The position numbers and the translations under genes are program-made. From positions 26,281,135-26,345,134 of the forward strand of contig NC_030385.2 in the NCBI RefSeq assembly GCF_001625215.2: a stretch of 64,000 nt of DNA. Direction: 5' to 3'. Every line of letters starts with the position of its first letter. Position 1 is the stretch's first letter. Shown one piece after another: positions 12,101-24,430 of the stretch. The DNA is from Daucus carota subsp. sativus. Lineage: Eukaryota > Streptophyta > Magnoliopsida > Apiales > Apiaceae. Under the pieces are notes generated by a model that made no database searches, was not told the origin of the DNA, and worked only from the letters and a program-made list of their open reading frames with translations.

Positions 12101-15100
12101 AATTAGCACATGTTGGGCTTTCTTAATTCCAAAGTTTCACTATGTCTACATTACTCTTGAATTTTTTTTTAATCTTCAGTCTATAAATCTACGCATTATT
12201 TAAACACACTTCTCGAGTTTCAGTGACAGCTTTCTAATTAATTAATAATAAACATTATAAAAGGTAAACACAAGTAAGAAGTTGACAAAAATTTCTGTCA
12301 TACTTCTCATGCCAAATATACAGAATTAGACATGTTTAATGAAGCATGACCAATAATTTCTTTCTTTAGACCCCGTTGATATATATCCTACCTAAACAGG
12401 AAGCTGGCCAGTGGCCACATTGAAAGTAAGGGAAAACACGAAACATGAGGTTACTTAGAAATAAATCAGGTATATAATTCCAGATAAATTAAACGAAATT
12501 AATATATGGTAAGGTTGATTGTTTAACTGAACGGTTACCTAGTGGATTTTACGAGTGTTACAGAATGATGTACAGGAGGATCATGTCTGCTTGCCAATAA
12601 CAAGTAATAAAACAAATTACAAACACACACATATGCGCGCAGACAACAAAAAAATTTGAATATCAAGTCGAAGAAGAGATAGCAATCGAGCAAAGTGGCT
12701 TGACAGTGAATGCACAAACATGCAAACTACTACAAAAGAGTAGATAAATTAATGGTTGGATTGGAGAAAAAGGGTCAATACCAGTGACAGCATATAATGC
12801 ACACAGCGCCTGAAAGTCGAGTGATCGATCCTGCATGAAACAAGATACATATGCTATAGAGTTGGCACATAATATCTGACCTCTAAAGTATAGATCCAAG
12901 AAAGCATAGCATCACATAATGTACAAACTTCCAAAACAAAGTTGTCGGAAAAAGTGCAAGTATACTGGTCCTAAATTTTCAGTTATTCAGGAGAAGCAAG
13001 GAGTTAAAAACTTCAAATCAATAAATTTCTAGCAAAGCCCTGAGAGCATATGACTTTGTAGCTCATTGCAGTAGCAATTTCAAGATTTCATGTGCTGAAT
13101 CAGTACGTCTTCATACTCTAGGTAATACAATATTTGATAATGTATGAGACACACACAATGATCAATGTCACTGTAAATGCGGATTAGAAGAATCTGAAAA
13201 TTCCATAACTGCACCAGAAATTTGATTGCAGTCAACATGTACATAAGAACATTTATACTCTGAGGACTCTTGTAGATCAGTGACTAATGCAAAACAGGAG
13301 TGTCTCTCTCACCAGATGATGTATCGGAACAGCGGTCAAACTTCCAAATCTACCATTGATGCGCCCAACAATTTCATGAACTTGGCTTGTGAGTTTTTGA
13401 TCTGTAAATTCACATCAAAGAGGGATTACATATGTCATATTGAAATATCATAACTAATACAAAAGGATAAGGACAATGATTTGAGGAGCACACATTCAGG
13501 AACATCTGTTCTTGTTGGCACTGCGATCTGCAGTAAAACGACTTTGTCACGCCAATATGCATTTTCTTCAAGAAATTTTTCAAATGCCAATATCTTTTGT
13601 GGAATCCCCTTAATCATATCAAGGCGATCAACACCTAACATTACCTAGAAATAACAGCACATACTAAGAAAGTTATTGAGTTTTGAATCATCTCCATCTA
13701 GAACAAGAAGATACATTAAATGAATAAATTCAACTACAATATACCCAAAAACTACTGTTATCTGCAAGGCTTTGTGTAGAGGATACCCCTGTTTTCTAAA
13801 GTCTTGACCAATTTGAAAGATCGTTTGATGTAGTTGAATTAACTAAATTTTGGGTTGTTCGATCAAGTGAAGGAAACTCAATGGAATTCATAATTGTCTC
13901 AATATTCTTTTTCTTCCGTACTTAATAATAGAAGGATTTGGCAGAAATATGTAAAATTGTCCCTCCTAAAAAGATTATTCCAGAATAAATAGGCAATAGT
14001 TAGAAGAGGTGCGCCAGCGGCAAGCAGAAGCAAGGTTATTAGATGCCTCAGGAAAGCCCGGCCAGAACCACACGTGCAAGTTTCCCTGCATGTTTGAGGG
14101 AAGAAGGCTGGAATATGTCTCTCCCTAGCCTAGGATAGAATGTGATCTCTTTCTCTCCACTCCCCCTCCCTTCCGTCCTGTCAGATAATATCCCTGACTT
14201 TGACATAGAAGGGAATCTCAACCATGTACACAAGAGGAGAGAGAAGTATGAGGGTCGCTGCAATTTAAGCGTGAGCTTAAGCAGAGCAGTTTCACGAAAG
14301 TACTCCTACACAACTAATAGCAGCCAACGCAAATCTCATATTTACTTTATAAAGCCGGATATATAAAAGGTTGGAGAGAGTGACTTTATGAAATTATATT
14401 ATGTTATGTAAGTAGCTATGTAGTTGGGTTTTTTTTTCTTCTAGTAAGCCTCTTCCCTGTGTATTAGTCCTAATTGCCACAGTTCCGCTGCATCACAGGG
14501 AGAATTTGTTAAAATAATGGAAAATACCTGTGAACGACATTTGAAACACTTTCATCTCTAGAGTTCTGCTTCTTGCTCTAAAAATGCAAAAAGACTTGGA
14601 ACGAAATCTATGGTTGGTCCAACCAAGAAAGGGGTAATAAGAGGTTGAGGCTTTAGTGGAGGCAATTATTAAAATTCCTCTAATGGACCCTAGATAAATA
14701 TATATATATATATTCCCTACTAGTAACCAGTCACTTTGGATATATCAAGATTAGTCGATAATGTCAAAGAGCTGAGCCAAAGTCTTTTACGACATCTAAG
14801 AGAGAACTACAACAAATTCTCATAAAAAACTCGAAATTTGAAAATAAACCACGTACCTTTCGCCCAGAAAATCTTTCTTTTAATTCTCTGATGTGTTCTT
14901 GCACTTGAGGAACTTCGAGCGCTCGGATGAACCGCTCTGAATCTATCCCGATAGGAAACTGAAATTTAAAAATTATTTAAAAAAATTAAGTATGTGGTAG
15001 GAGGAGGATCAGGGAGTAGCCTACTGGCAGGCAACTATATCCATTGTGGAATACAGAAAGTTAGATTTTGACAAATCCCCACCCCAGTCTTCCCTCCCTC

Positions 15101-18100
15101 TTTTATTAGATTTTATAGTGGAAGACGATTTTAGATGTTTGGAGAATAATTATTAAGTATGTATGTGTGTACATTGGTTGGTTGGAATGGAATATGGCCG
15201 AAATTAGGTGAAATCTAGTTTATTTACTGCACAATTATGTATCATATCAATACTTTCAATCATTCAGTTCTCCGACATTTAAAATTTAAAATAAACAATA
15301 CTCCTTCCCCCGTAAAATCAATGTTCATCCCCTTCTCCAGCCTGCATTCTACACATGTTTTATCATATTTATGCACACTCTATCATCAACTTCACTATCA
15401 ACTGCTATCATTTCTGCATTCCTATAGTTTATCTCTAACTTTCTCATAATTAATTACTACGAAACCACCTTCATTCCTTTTGACCAACCAACAAATCAGA
15501 GGCAGCTATAGAATATTTATCCAACGTAAACAGAAGTAGAACAAAGAGTCTAGCTAAATGAGGATTTTGAAATACTTTTAAACTTATGCATACCGCAGCC
15601 ACACGAGTCAACCTTCCTTGATCCTCTACTCCTTCGGGTGTGCCCTCCAATCCGAGAATACGAGTGCATGCACTAACAAAGTGCCTTGCATAGTCATAAG
15701 TATGGAACCTAAGAAAGAAGTTAGTATTTAGTATTTGCAACTTATCACAGGAAATTAAACAATATTTGGTAATAACAGGCGAAAGGTGCAAAAAGGCAAT
15801 CTGAAATTTTTTTGGAATGATATTCAAGAAAAGAATATTATAAAAGATTTCATAGAATTAGAAGAAATTCTTCTTTTGGAGGAAATGATCAAGGAATACT
15901 CAGAGACACATCTACAAAACCTTCGTATAGGAATCCACAAAGAAACGCTCCAATTAATCAAGATACACAATGAGGATCATATTCATACGATTTACAAATA
16001 TAATCTGTTTTGTTATTCTAAGTGGTTATTCTATTTTAGGTAATGAAGAACTTGTTATTCTTAACTCTTGGGCTCAGGAATTCATATATAACTTAAGCGA
16101 CACTATAAAAGCTTTTTTGATTCTTTAAATAACAGATTTATGTATCGGATTCCATTCGACTCATGGCTAGGGACTAATGATTGGCTTTGTTTACAAAAGA
16201 TTTTGGATTTGCTCATAGTGATCAAATTATATCTGGTCTTGTTTCTACTTTTCCAGTCATTCTAGATACTCTATTTAAATTTTGGGTTTTTCGTTATTTA
16301 AATCGTGTTTCTCCGTCACTTCTAGTGATTTATCATTCAATGAATGAATAAAAAAGGATCTGCGGATATTAATCCAATTCAATTATAGCGTTCCTTACTT
16401 TGAAGTTGTCCAGAAGCAAAGCATGTTAAAGCATACTTACTCTTTCAATTTCTACCCATCCCAAAGATTTATTCCATATATTAATATTATTTATTTCAGT
16501 AAATAGCAGAATGGCGGATAGGGAACTAGGTTAGCGACCTACCAAATTTATTGTAGACATTTTTGGGAATAATAAGGTACCAATCTCAATAAGATCAAAC
16601 TTTAACAACTATATCCAGATATGGGTATCTTGTAATATAGTACTCATTAACACTACATTGTCAAACTTAGGGAAAAAAAATTACGAGACAACAGTATATA
16701 AGTTATAACAGAGATCAGAGAATACAACTCATTGCTTCGTACAAAAATTATAACTTAAGCAAATCAAATTAAACTCTACAAGCATTGACGTATGGAATTC
16801 AAAACTGTAAAAGTAGTTAAAAGATAAAGCTTGATATTTGCATTAACAGAAGCCAGGTATCAGTGGACACACCAAAACTTCTAATCACTAACACGCTTTT
16901 ACAGAGCTAGTTCTCTTGCCCTGGACATCTTGTTCTATCTTGACATAGCCTCAAGGTGTGAAAAAAAAAAAAATTAAATGTAGCTTATTGGGGTTCACCA
17001 TATATCAGCAACAACAGTAATAATAGTTGAACACAATCCTGCTCTACTAACAGGTATACGAATAAAAGAAATGTAATAACCTGGATGCTCGGACTCTTTT
17101 AGAAGGTTCCGACACGGACACATATCAGGGTGTTAGATCTTTCGAACTACAAAGTTAAAGACTCGTGGACATGTTTTATAAGGATCCGACGCTTGGATTT
17201 GGACACTGCAATTATTAATTATTATTTTTAATTAATATAATAGTTCTCATTATTAAATACCTATCATTCTATTATACTGCATAACAAACAATTGCACAAA
17301 TCAAGATCCTCCTTTTACATCCATTTCATCTCTGTTTCTTCATATATTTTCTTATTCCTATCTTCCTCTATAGGTCACTGAAATTAAAAATAGGTCGTCT
17401 AAGATGGAAAGTGTGATTTCTGGATGACGTTCGAATCCGAATCCTAGTGTCAATGTCAGTACCGCGTCCTGCGGACACGGATACAGCTGGGTTTTCCAGA
17501 GAGTCCGAGCATCACAGTATAATATAAGTCTGTCTAGTGTCTAAAAATCTAGAACATCCACACATCTTATCTGGCAGAATTAATTAACACGCTACTATAA
17601 GTCTACAACCTCCTCACAAATTCCTTCCTTTTTATTATGTCAGTATTCAATTCATCATTCGCATCCCCTTAGCACAACCATTAATGACAAATTTCTGATC
17701 TTACGATTAATCAAGTGCAGTTGTGTATCCTATATATGTTATAAACAGTAGATTCATGATACTATGATGATGGAGATAATTGCAAGCCATTACACTACAT
17801 TCACAAATACTCACCCAACTAAATCGGCAGCCAGAACAGCACGCAACAGCTCTGATCGAGACGGCAGGGTCCTGTGAATTTCAGAAGATGGAAATGGCGT
17901 GTGGAGAAACCAGCCGACTTTCATGTTGATGTTATGTTCTTTTAGGCATTTTGGTAAGAACATTAAATGGTAGTCATGGCACCACACGACATCACCCTCC
18001 TCGTAATGCTCGTTCACCACATCAGCAAACATTTGATTTGCTTTCTTATATGCAGCAAACTGAGACTGGAAACTTCTGGTAGTCGCAAGACGATCTTCTT

Positions 18101-18987
18101 GGGGTAGCCCAATATAATGGAAGAGAGGCCATAATATATTGTTACAATAGCCATTATAATACTGATGAACAATCTCTTCATCGAGGAATACAGGTATGCA
18201 CCTCTGCGGGAGGGAGGAAGGGGTTAGCATATTAGTGTTAAAAGTGCCAACATCAAAACTGCCATGTCACATGCCATAAATGCATGATAATATACAACAT
18301 TTTTGTAAAAATAGAAATGAGGATCCATCTGGAAAACATATAGTTAAACAACTGAACCTTCTCCGCGAGTGCTTTTGTTAGTGCCTTCTGCCCAGCCTCA
18401 TCTGGCACATTTACACCAGCCCAACCTATCCATCTTGCCTCAAATTCCTTCACGCCTTCACATAGCCACAAACTCAAATTAGGCTTGTTATAGGTGTAAC
18501 ATAATGCAGAGAAACAATGATGCAATTTTGAAAACAACTCCGGGCACACATCAGAAACATTCTATAAAAACAAGTACCAAAATAGAGTTGAGCAATACTA
18601 ACCCAGAAGAGCACTCACTAAACCACCAGCACTTATCTCCAAAGACCACGACTCCTCTCCTCTCCTAATCGCCGACACCGGAAGCCTATTAGCCACCACC
18701 AACAGCCTCTGTCTAAAAGGCTCTCCATCCGGCCTTTCAAATCCATCAACAAGTGCATGAGCAGCCAAGGCCCCTTCCAAATACCTTTCTACATAAGAAT
18801 TTCTGGAGCCATCCCCTTGGTGTGAACGAACATCAGCATCAGAAAGCTCAGAACTCCTATTCCCACCGCCATTGGTCTCGTTGGAATACGAAGCCTTGCT
18901 ACTCTTTCTTAACTCTCTCTCGCGTAATAACCTCTCTATCCGATTCGACGGGGTGGATGAATTGGTATTGTACTTATTCCCAGGCAT
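6158..18987 (-). CDS. TPS1: Class I trehalose-6-phosphate synthase, TPS1 type (17 coding exons, 935 aa)
   Basis: Coding exons in order: 18603-18987, 18358-18455, 17815-18203, 15594-15708, 14857-14958, 13494-13644, 13313-13401, 12782-12830, 11866-11966, 11020-11207, 10158-10275, 9772-9951, 9572-9694, 9406-9493, 7573-7703, 7363-7461, 6158-6559. Every junction is GT-AG and keeps phase, giving 2808 nt. The enzyme makes trehalose-6-phosphate, the sucrose-status signal, from UDP-glucose and glucose-6-phosphate. The N-terminal extension has the TPS1-specific helix [13 protein letters not shown]. The glycosyltransferase-20 domain follows (about 90-560) with [18 protein letters not shown] and [10 protein letters not shown] (469-478). 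The HAD phosphatase-like domain begins [13 protein letters not shown] (596-604). The aspartates needed for catalysis are absent there, as in class I proteins, so it is not expected to act as a phosphatase. Length and intron number match plant TPS1 (about 940 aa, 16 introns). No disruption was seen despite transposon and plastid DNA in its introns. Confidence 0.95.
6808..7019. mobile_element. Stowaway-like MITE in TPS1 intron 16
   Basis: It begins CTCCCTCGGTATTCTTTT after TA and ends CAAAAGAAAATGGAGGGAT before TA. The inner arms also pair (AGTCAGTTTGACTTCTTGGC against GCCAAAAAGTCAAACG). There is no coding capacity. It lies between TPS1 exons 16 and 17. Confidence 0.65.
7480..7502. repeat. 23-base homopolymer G run beside the TPS1 exon 16 acceptor
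   Basis: An unbroken run of G on the plus strand, thus C on the TPS1 sense strand, lies about 18-40 nt upstream of the exon 16 acceptor AG. It occupies the normal position of the polypyrimidine tract. Long homopolymers are unstable and prone to sequencing error, so the exact length is uncertain. Confidence 0.85.
7843..8042. mobile_element. Small MITE-like insertion nested in the MULE
   Basis: The interval begins CTCCCGAGTTATAAATAGGG and ends AAAACTCGGGAG, and interrupts the left arm of the surrounding MULE. An internal second copy of the end (CTCCCGAGTTCTTTAAAGGG near 7917) suggests a partial duplication. Flanking duplication was not resolved. Confidence 0.45.
8235..8560. mobile_element. Tourist-like (PIF/Harbinger) MITE nested in the MULE
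   Basis: Terminal repeats GGGTCTGTTTGG and CCAAACAGTACC are flanked by TAA on both sides (8232-8234, 8561-8563). Removing it rejoins the MULE left arm to match the right arm sequence around 9130-9145, so it inserted after the MULE. No coding capacity. Confidence 0.7.
15794..16351 (+). pseudogene. cemA: Plastid cemA (ycf10) fragment inside TPS1 intron 3 (NUPT)
   Basis: On the strand opposite TPS1, the frame near 15816-16010 reads [17 protein letters not shown]..., then [19 protein letters not shown] and [11 protein letters not shown] recognise this as the conserved stretch of the chloroplast envelope protein CemA. Further on, [22 protein letters not shown] and the C-terminal end (VIYHSMNE, stop at 16349-16351) appear in changing frames. 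At least one frameshift (near 15815) and several internal stops break it, so it cannot make CemA. The N-terminal membrane part is missing. The homology may run on past the stop as plastid spacer to about 16600, which I cannot verify. It is a nuclear insertion of plastid DNA, now intron sequence. Confidence 0.88.
17093..17513. mobile_element. MITE-like element in TPS1 intron 3
   Basis: The left end GATGCTCGGACTCT is mirrored by AGAGTCCGAGCATC on the right, and secondary inner pairs (CCGACACGGACAC against CGGACACGGAT) are partly symmetric. No coding frame. A flanking duplication was not clear, so the superfamily is unassigned. Confidence 0.55.
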
Positions 18988-18992
18988 ATAGG

Positions 18993-19409
18993 CTGCAGTT
19001 CAGACAACCTCTCCAAACACAAAATTCAGGTAACACTGTCTCTACACATACATGACACATGTACATTCAAACTCTTAACAAGAACTAAAACATCATCTAT
19101 AATAGTATCAAACAGCAATGACAAGTATCCGATTCAACATAAGTACACAATGCAGAAAAATTCCAATATCTAGAGCAATAAAAAAGATTACAAACACATA
19201 TCTAAAATATAAGAAATTGAATTAAAACATAAGAAATCAGACAGATTCATTAGTAGACTAAAAGCAAGTATTAAATAGAACAATTAAAATCGACAATCTA
19301 ATGAGAATCAGAATCTTCACTTAATAGAAGATTAAGCAGTAGTACTAACATAGAGCAGAAAATTAGAATTAACAAGAGAAAAAGGACAGAACAGCAAACA
19401 CCGACTCAC
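18993..19409 (-). other. Proposed 5'UTR intron of TPS1
   Basis: On the TPS1 strand a GTGAGT donor at 19409-19404 follows AAG, and a CTGCAG acceptor ends at 18993, five bases before the ATG. The interval is AT-rich with no frame. A possible TATA-like TATTTATAAC lies at about 19477-19486 upstream. Both are inferred from sequence signals only. Confidence 0.45.
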
Positions 19410-19649
19410 CTTAATTATGAGATCAAATTGATGTAGTTTTGAGTAGTTTGATGCTTGTCTTGGGAACAGAGCTTTGTTATAAATATCTAAATATGATGGA
19501 GTACATGAAATCTTGAGATAATCTGTGCGTAGGTTTGTCTCTCTCTCTGGACATAGACAAAGGACTTGTTACAACCATGCAGGTGAAACACTACACAACT
19601 ACACAAGTTGCTGTCTAGTATTTCCCTTTGTTGGGTCCGACCTAGATTA

Positions 19650-20042
19650 GAGCATCTCCAACCATCTAAAACCTAGCTAAAAAATGAGGTGGCATACCTA
19701 AAATAAAAAAATTTAGGCAACAGCTCCAAAACCTCAACTCCTCAACTCCTCAGCTGTTGTCTATAAATTTAGCCGACCTCCTATGGATGACTAAATTTGT
19801 CGAACCTCTACAGGTCTGTAAGAAAATCTGTAAGAAGATTGTACATCATTTATTACTATATTGAACTGATATATTCTATTTTAACAATTTAAAATATTAA
19901 TAACATACTATATTTGAATTATAGTAAACCAATATAGCCAGTACCATTGAAGCAAAATGTCTTACAGGTTCAGCAAATTTTACATAATGTCTTACAGGTC
20001 TAATTTAGCCAACGATTATAGCCAACGCCGTTGGAGATGCTC
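19650..20042. mobile_element. Tourist-like (PIF/Harbinger) MITE
   Basis: Terminal repeats GAGCATCTCCAAC and GTTGGAGATGCTC are flanked by TTA on each side (19647-19649, 20043-20045). The 393 bp inside has no coding frame. It sits directly upstream of TPS1. Confidence 0.85.
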
Positions 20043-20215
20043 TTACACGGGAGTGCGGTAAAAGTAAAAATTCCCCAATTATTTAGAATTTTTTATTAAT
20101 TTTAAATATTTATTTTATTAATTTATTGATTATATTTTATTTTTATTAAAAAATTTAGTAAATTCTAAATTTATAGGTAATAGATTAGTCCCGATCATCG
20201 ATTTCTAAAATTATA

Positions 20216-20444
20216 CTCCCTCCGTCCCACCAGGTCATTTACGCTATTTTTTTCACGCATTTTGAGACTCCTATAAAATATAGTTTCGTAATGTTTTTTT
20301 ATAAAAAAAATCCTGAAAAAAAGTTTGACGTTTAAACTTTTATTCAAAAAAATAAATTAAAAAAATGTTAATGAACTATACTTTATAAGAGTCTCGAAAT
20401 GCGTGCAAACAGTGAACGTAAACATCCGGGTGGGACTGAGGGAG
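20216..20444. mobile_element. Stowaway MITE
   Basis: CTCCCTCCGTCCCACC at the left and GGTGGGACTGAGGGAG at the right, with TA on both sides. AT-rich, 229 bp, the inner arms partly self-complementary. A typical Stowaway structure. Confidence 0.85.
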
Positions 20445-20941
20445 TAATTATCTTGTTTTAGTTTTAAAATAAAGTCAATATTGCAATGAAAGTTAATAAA
20501 AGATATCGCATGAAAAATCGTCACAAATTTACATATAATTTAGAACAGAGATGAAAAGCAAAATTCGGATAAAATATTTCAGCAGATAAATAGGCTACTT
20601 GGGTTGGATTGAGTCCTAAAATTTGGATAATATGCTTTCGAAGGGTTTTTATTTGTTGATTGAAAGAAGAGAACAATTTATCATTTTGTTCCCCTAGCAT
20701 ATACAGCTTTTTTTTGCATGATTGATTTTGTAGTCGTATTATAGCCTCTTGTTGGGAAAAAAAACTGTGATAATTCAGTAAGTGTTTGGTGAGGAAATCA
20801 GACAAGATAGTCACGTGACTGAAAATATCTTCCACTTCATTTGCACTCTTCTCGCTCAACCAAGCACGTGTTAAAAATCCAACCCGGCAAACCGGATACT
20901 GTAACTATGAATTTTTCATATTTCACTGCCATTTAACTTAC

Positions 20942-21519
20942 GGGTTAATTATCAAATTGGTCACTGAAGTGGGTTTAATGTATTAAGTTGGTCACTGAAC
21001 TCAAAACGGTATCAAGATGGTCACTAAAGTCACCAAAAATATCATCACTAAAGTCACCAAAAATATCAAACAAGTACCTTGAAATATGAGTTCAAGTAGT
21101 ATAAATATTATTTATAAAGTTTTACACATTATTTTTAAATGTTACCACAACCAACCAAAAGCTTATGACTTCTAGTATTTAAAATAATTTATTTATATTT
21201 TATCAAGTTTAATTATTATTTATATTTTATTATATAGTTATTTTTTTTGTTTTAATTAAAAATAAAAAATAAATAAACTTGATAAAATCTAAATATATTA
21301 TCATAAATATTAGAAGTCATAACCTTTTACTTGGTTTTGGTAACATTCAAAAATAATGTGTAAAACTTTATAAACAATATTTTTTTTGCTTGAACTTATA
21401 TTTCAAGGTACTTGTTTGATATTTATGGCCACTTCAGTGACCATCTTGATACCGTTTTAAGTTCAGTAACCAATTTGATACATTAAACCCATTTCAGTGG
21501 CCAACTAGATAATTAACCC
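20942..21519. mobile_element. Foldback element with a 10 bp target duplication (copy 1)
   Basis: Starts GGGTTAATTATCAAATTGG and ends with the approximate inverse (ATAATTAACCC). The arms carry TTGGTCACTGAAGTGG and CGGTATCAAGATGGTCACT, mirrored at 21425-21500. Direct repeats TTTAACTTAC flank it exactly (20932-20941, 21520-21529). A 9-10 bp duplication fits a Mutator-like non-autonomous element. A second copy lies at 42826-43371. Confidence 0.85.
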
Positions 21520-21865
21520 TTTAACTTACTATTATGACAAATATATATATAATAAAATGAATTTTATAGCGTTACGGAGGGTAATAATATAATCGATACA
21601 ATATGCTATACTTCTGTAATTTGGATTGCTCGCTTTACCGAGTTAAATCCAAGATAAGCAAACACGTTGCACATGTGTTACTCGAACTTGGTCACAAATG
21701 ATTAATACGAAAACGTATAAATATACATAAAAATTTGGTCTAAAATAAATTTTGATTTGTGTTAAAAGTTTTGGTTAATGACAACCGATTGTCATGGGAG
21801 TCTTATCTAAGCTCCATTACTATTAGATGTGTATTTCAAAAGTTGGGATTGAAACTTTTTTTTTA

Positions 21866-21957
21866 ATTATCCGCTACAATTTTCCGAGGATAGGGATTTT
21901 CCCTTTCTGGAAAGGGAAAGTCCCTATCCGCGGAAAATTATAGCGAATACTTAAAAA
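21866..21957. repeat. Strong palindrome (hairpin-forming)
   Basis: TTTTCCGAGGATAGGGA... is mirrored by ...TCCCTATCCGCGGAAAA around a TGG centre near 21916, with further weaker pairing outward (ATCCGCTA against TAGCGAAT). Looser symmetry (GACAACCGATTGTC near 21780, GACAACTGGTTGTC near 22028) suggests it is the core of a degraded foldback element. Confidence 0.7.
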
Positions 21958-22152
21958 ACGAAATTTTAATCTGAACTTGAAATATAGATCCGACAGTTCT
22001 GGAAGTGTGTGTTAAATAACCTGTGTTCGACAACTGGTTGTCAGGGACCAGGACCCTTGTGTTAAATGTGTAATAAGAGATTAAATGAAGAGTCCTGGAA
22101 TAAAATAGGCTGTCATTAAGTATTTAGGAACCTGTCGAAATGGAAAAAAATA

Positions 22153-22386
22153 CTCTATCCGTCCCAAAATACATGTCGCTTTGACTTTTTGCACGTAATT
22201 TGATGTGCAAATAAAACATACTTCTATACATTATTTTTTATTTTTTTTTTTCTAAATAAAAGTATAACATCCATATTTTTACTCAGAAAAAGAAAATTTG
22301 AAAAATAATATACAGATATATGTTTTATTTGCATCTTAAATTATGTGAAAAAAGTCAAAATAACATGTATTGTGGGACGGAGGGTG
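22153..22386. mobile_element. Stowaway-like MITE
   Basis: CTCTATCCGTCCCAAAATAC at the left and GTATTGTGGGACGGAGGGTG at the right, each next to TA. The inner arms (GTCGCTTTGACTTTTT against AAAAAGTCAAAATAAC) also pair. Non-coding. Confidence 0.75.
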
Positions 22387-23884
22387 TACGAGGCAAGTTA
22401 AGAGGCAAGTGCAGAATCGGGAGGAACGTGTATTTACATGGAAAAGAAAGAGGGTAGATGTAATGCACGAGTAGTGGGTGCCAACAAAGTTGTCGGACCC
22501 ATTTATTTAATCCATATGACATGACGATGATGAGTTCCTTTTTCAGCCATTTGATTTTGCGATTGGGGCGATCTTTTTTCATTTTTCTTGCTCATCATGG
22601 TAGGTCCTTCACTTTTCAGCTGCATTACAATTTTAATGATTTGCCTGTATCTCACTATCTTACAGGATATATCTGATCAAGAATCTCAAAAATCCTAGGC
22701 TGAGAAAGGTTGTTAATATATAATTTCTGCTCACTTGAGCGAATGAGTTTAACATAAATTTCGTAATGACTCGACCACTGGTGTTATGGGGAGCCGAAAG
22801 CAGAAGCTGAAATGATCTATTTATGCACACTCTTTTTATGGTACTGCCACTTGGGGATACATGTGTACATAGTTGTGGTCTTGTTAGAGGGCTGTAAACT
22901 GACTAAACATGAGAAATCAGCTACTAGAATTCATGAACGCAACCCTGTAAATTGTAAGCTCATACAAAAAGTTTGCTAAATAACCATGTCATATCAATAT
23001 TTCTCCTACATTAAACTGTAGAGGTTTGTTAAAGCTTTGATAAATAGATTATTAGTGAGTACAGCTTAAATAGAATACATCACAAGAGTCCTAACTGAGA
23101 GTCTGAGACATATCTCTAAGCTACCTGATAAGTTTGACAACTTAGTATACTAATCTCCTAAGTAGATAAGTCAAACAAATCACTTATCACTAACATAAAC
23201 TATATATCAAGAAATAGTTATCTCCGAATCCTACGTATTTAACTTAAAAACAAAACATCGTACGTATTTAGTTTCTAGATACAGATCATTAAAACATGCA
23301 CATACGTGTATGTAAGTATGTATGTATGGAGAGAATTTTGAGAAGAGATTTTCTGAGAGAGATTTTTTGAGAGAGAAAGAGAGCGCGCTTGAATAAATAT
23401 GTACCTGTGGTTGCCGGCAGTGGCACCAACAACTCTGAAAAGATGAGTGCGCTGCAATAAGAAAGCACTTGGGGAGAGTCCAAAGATCGACTAGTGGTGC
23501 TTTACTGCTTTTTACAGAGAACTGACCAGGGAGCTAGAAATATCAGAGTGTACCAGATGACAGATAAATCAAGCCACGTTAGTGCACACTCTTGTAAAGA
23601 CTAAAGAGTGTCCTAATCAAGATTTTCATATATTCAAAATCAAATTCATCTTTTGTAATAAAAAAAATAATCAAATTCATCTTTTTTGCTGAAACTAATT
23701 TCGATATCAAAACATTTTCTTTAGTTTAATTTTCTTAGATATTTCTTCTATTAAAAGAAATTTTAGGATTTTCAATCAAATTCATACCATTTCCTAGCAT
23801 AGAAATAAAATGTTGCCAAAGATTACAGCATGAGTATAAAATACCTATTAAAATAGGGTACTCTATAGTTTATAAAAGGGTTTG
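22387..23884. other. Gene-free stretch, nothing recognised
   Basis: Only short frames occur. A GA-rich segment at 23325-23390 precedes a CCGGCAGTGGCACCAAC stretch and looks like an orphan 5' leader, but no protein frame follows it. Confidence 0.4.
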
Positions 23885-24055
23885 TCTAGTGTGTGCACAT
23901 GGGCACATGCTAAGCGCGGAATTTGATATATTTGGGAGATTTTGATTGGTGTGGTTGTTGTATTTGCAGGGGGTCCACCATTATTAAGATATGTGAGCCA
24001 ATCAAAATCTCAAGCTTGTGAAGCGCTTAAAATGTGCCCATGGGCACACACTAGA
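23885..24055. mobile_element. Short MITE with GTGTGCCCATGGGCAC-type ends (copy 1)
   Basis: TCTAGTGTGTGCACATGGGC at the left is mirrored by GCCCATGGGCACACACTAGA at the right, and GATTTTGATTGGT is mirrored by GCCAATCAAAATC inside. A related element is at 58015-58192. Superfamily not determined. Confidence 0.75.
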
Positions 24056-24430
24056 AAAACCGTTTATAAAAAACGGAAAAGGCTCCAAACATAATTTATC
24101 AAAAAAATTTATGTTTCAACTTTAATAATATAATATAAACATAGATATCTGTCTGATGAATTTTATTGACAAAAGATAGATTAAAATGTTGTATAAATAA
24201 ATTAATTGTAACTGGGAAAAACACGTCTCATTTCGAGTTTTAAAATGCACAAAGTTCTAAAATCTGCTGCCAACGATCCGTTGAGGTACAGGCATGCACA
24301 GATTTAAGTTACACTCGTATCAGATTCACAAGGGGAACGATGTATTGAGATTTGTGTCATGCACATACATAAATATAAAGTGATACTTTCTCCGTTCTGT
24401 CAATTTTTTATATTTGTATATATATATATA

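Noticed and set aside
15786..16043. Functional cemA gene
   Set aside because: The frame lacks the N-terminal membrane part and is broken downstream; nuclear cemA without a transit peptide would not work.
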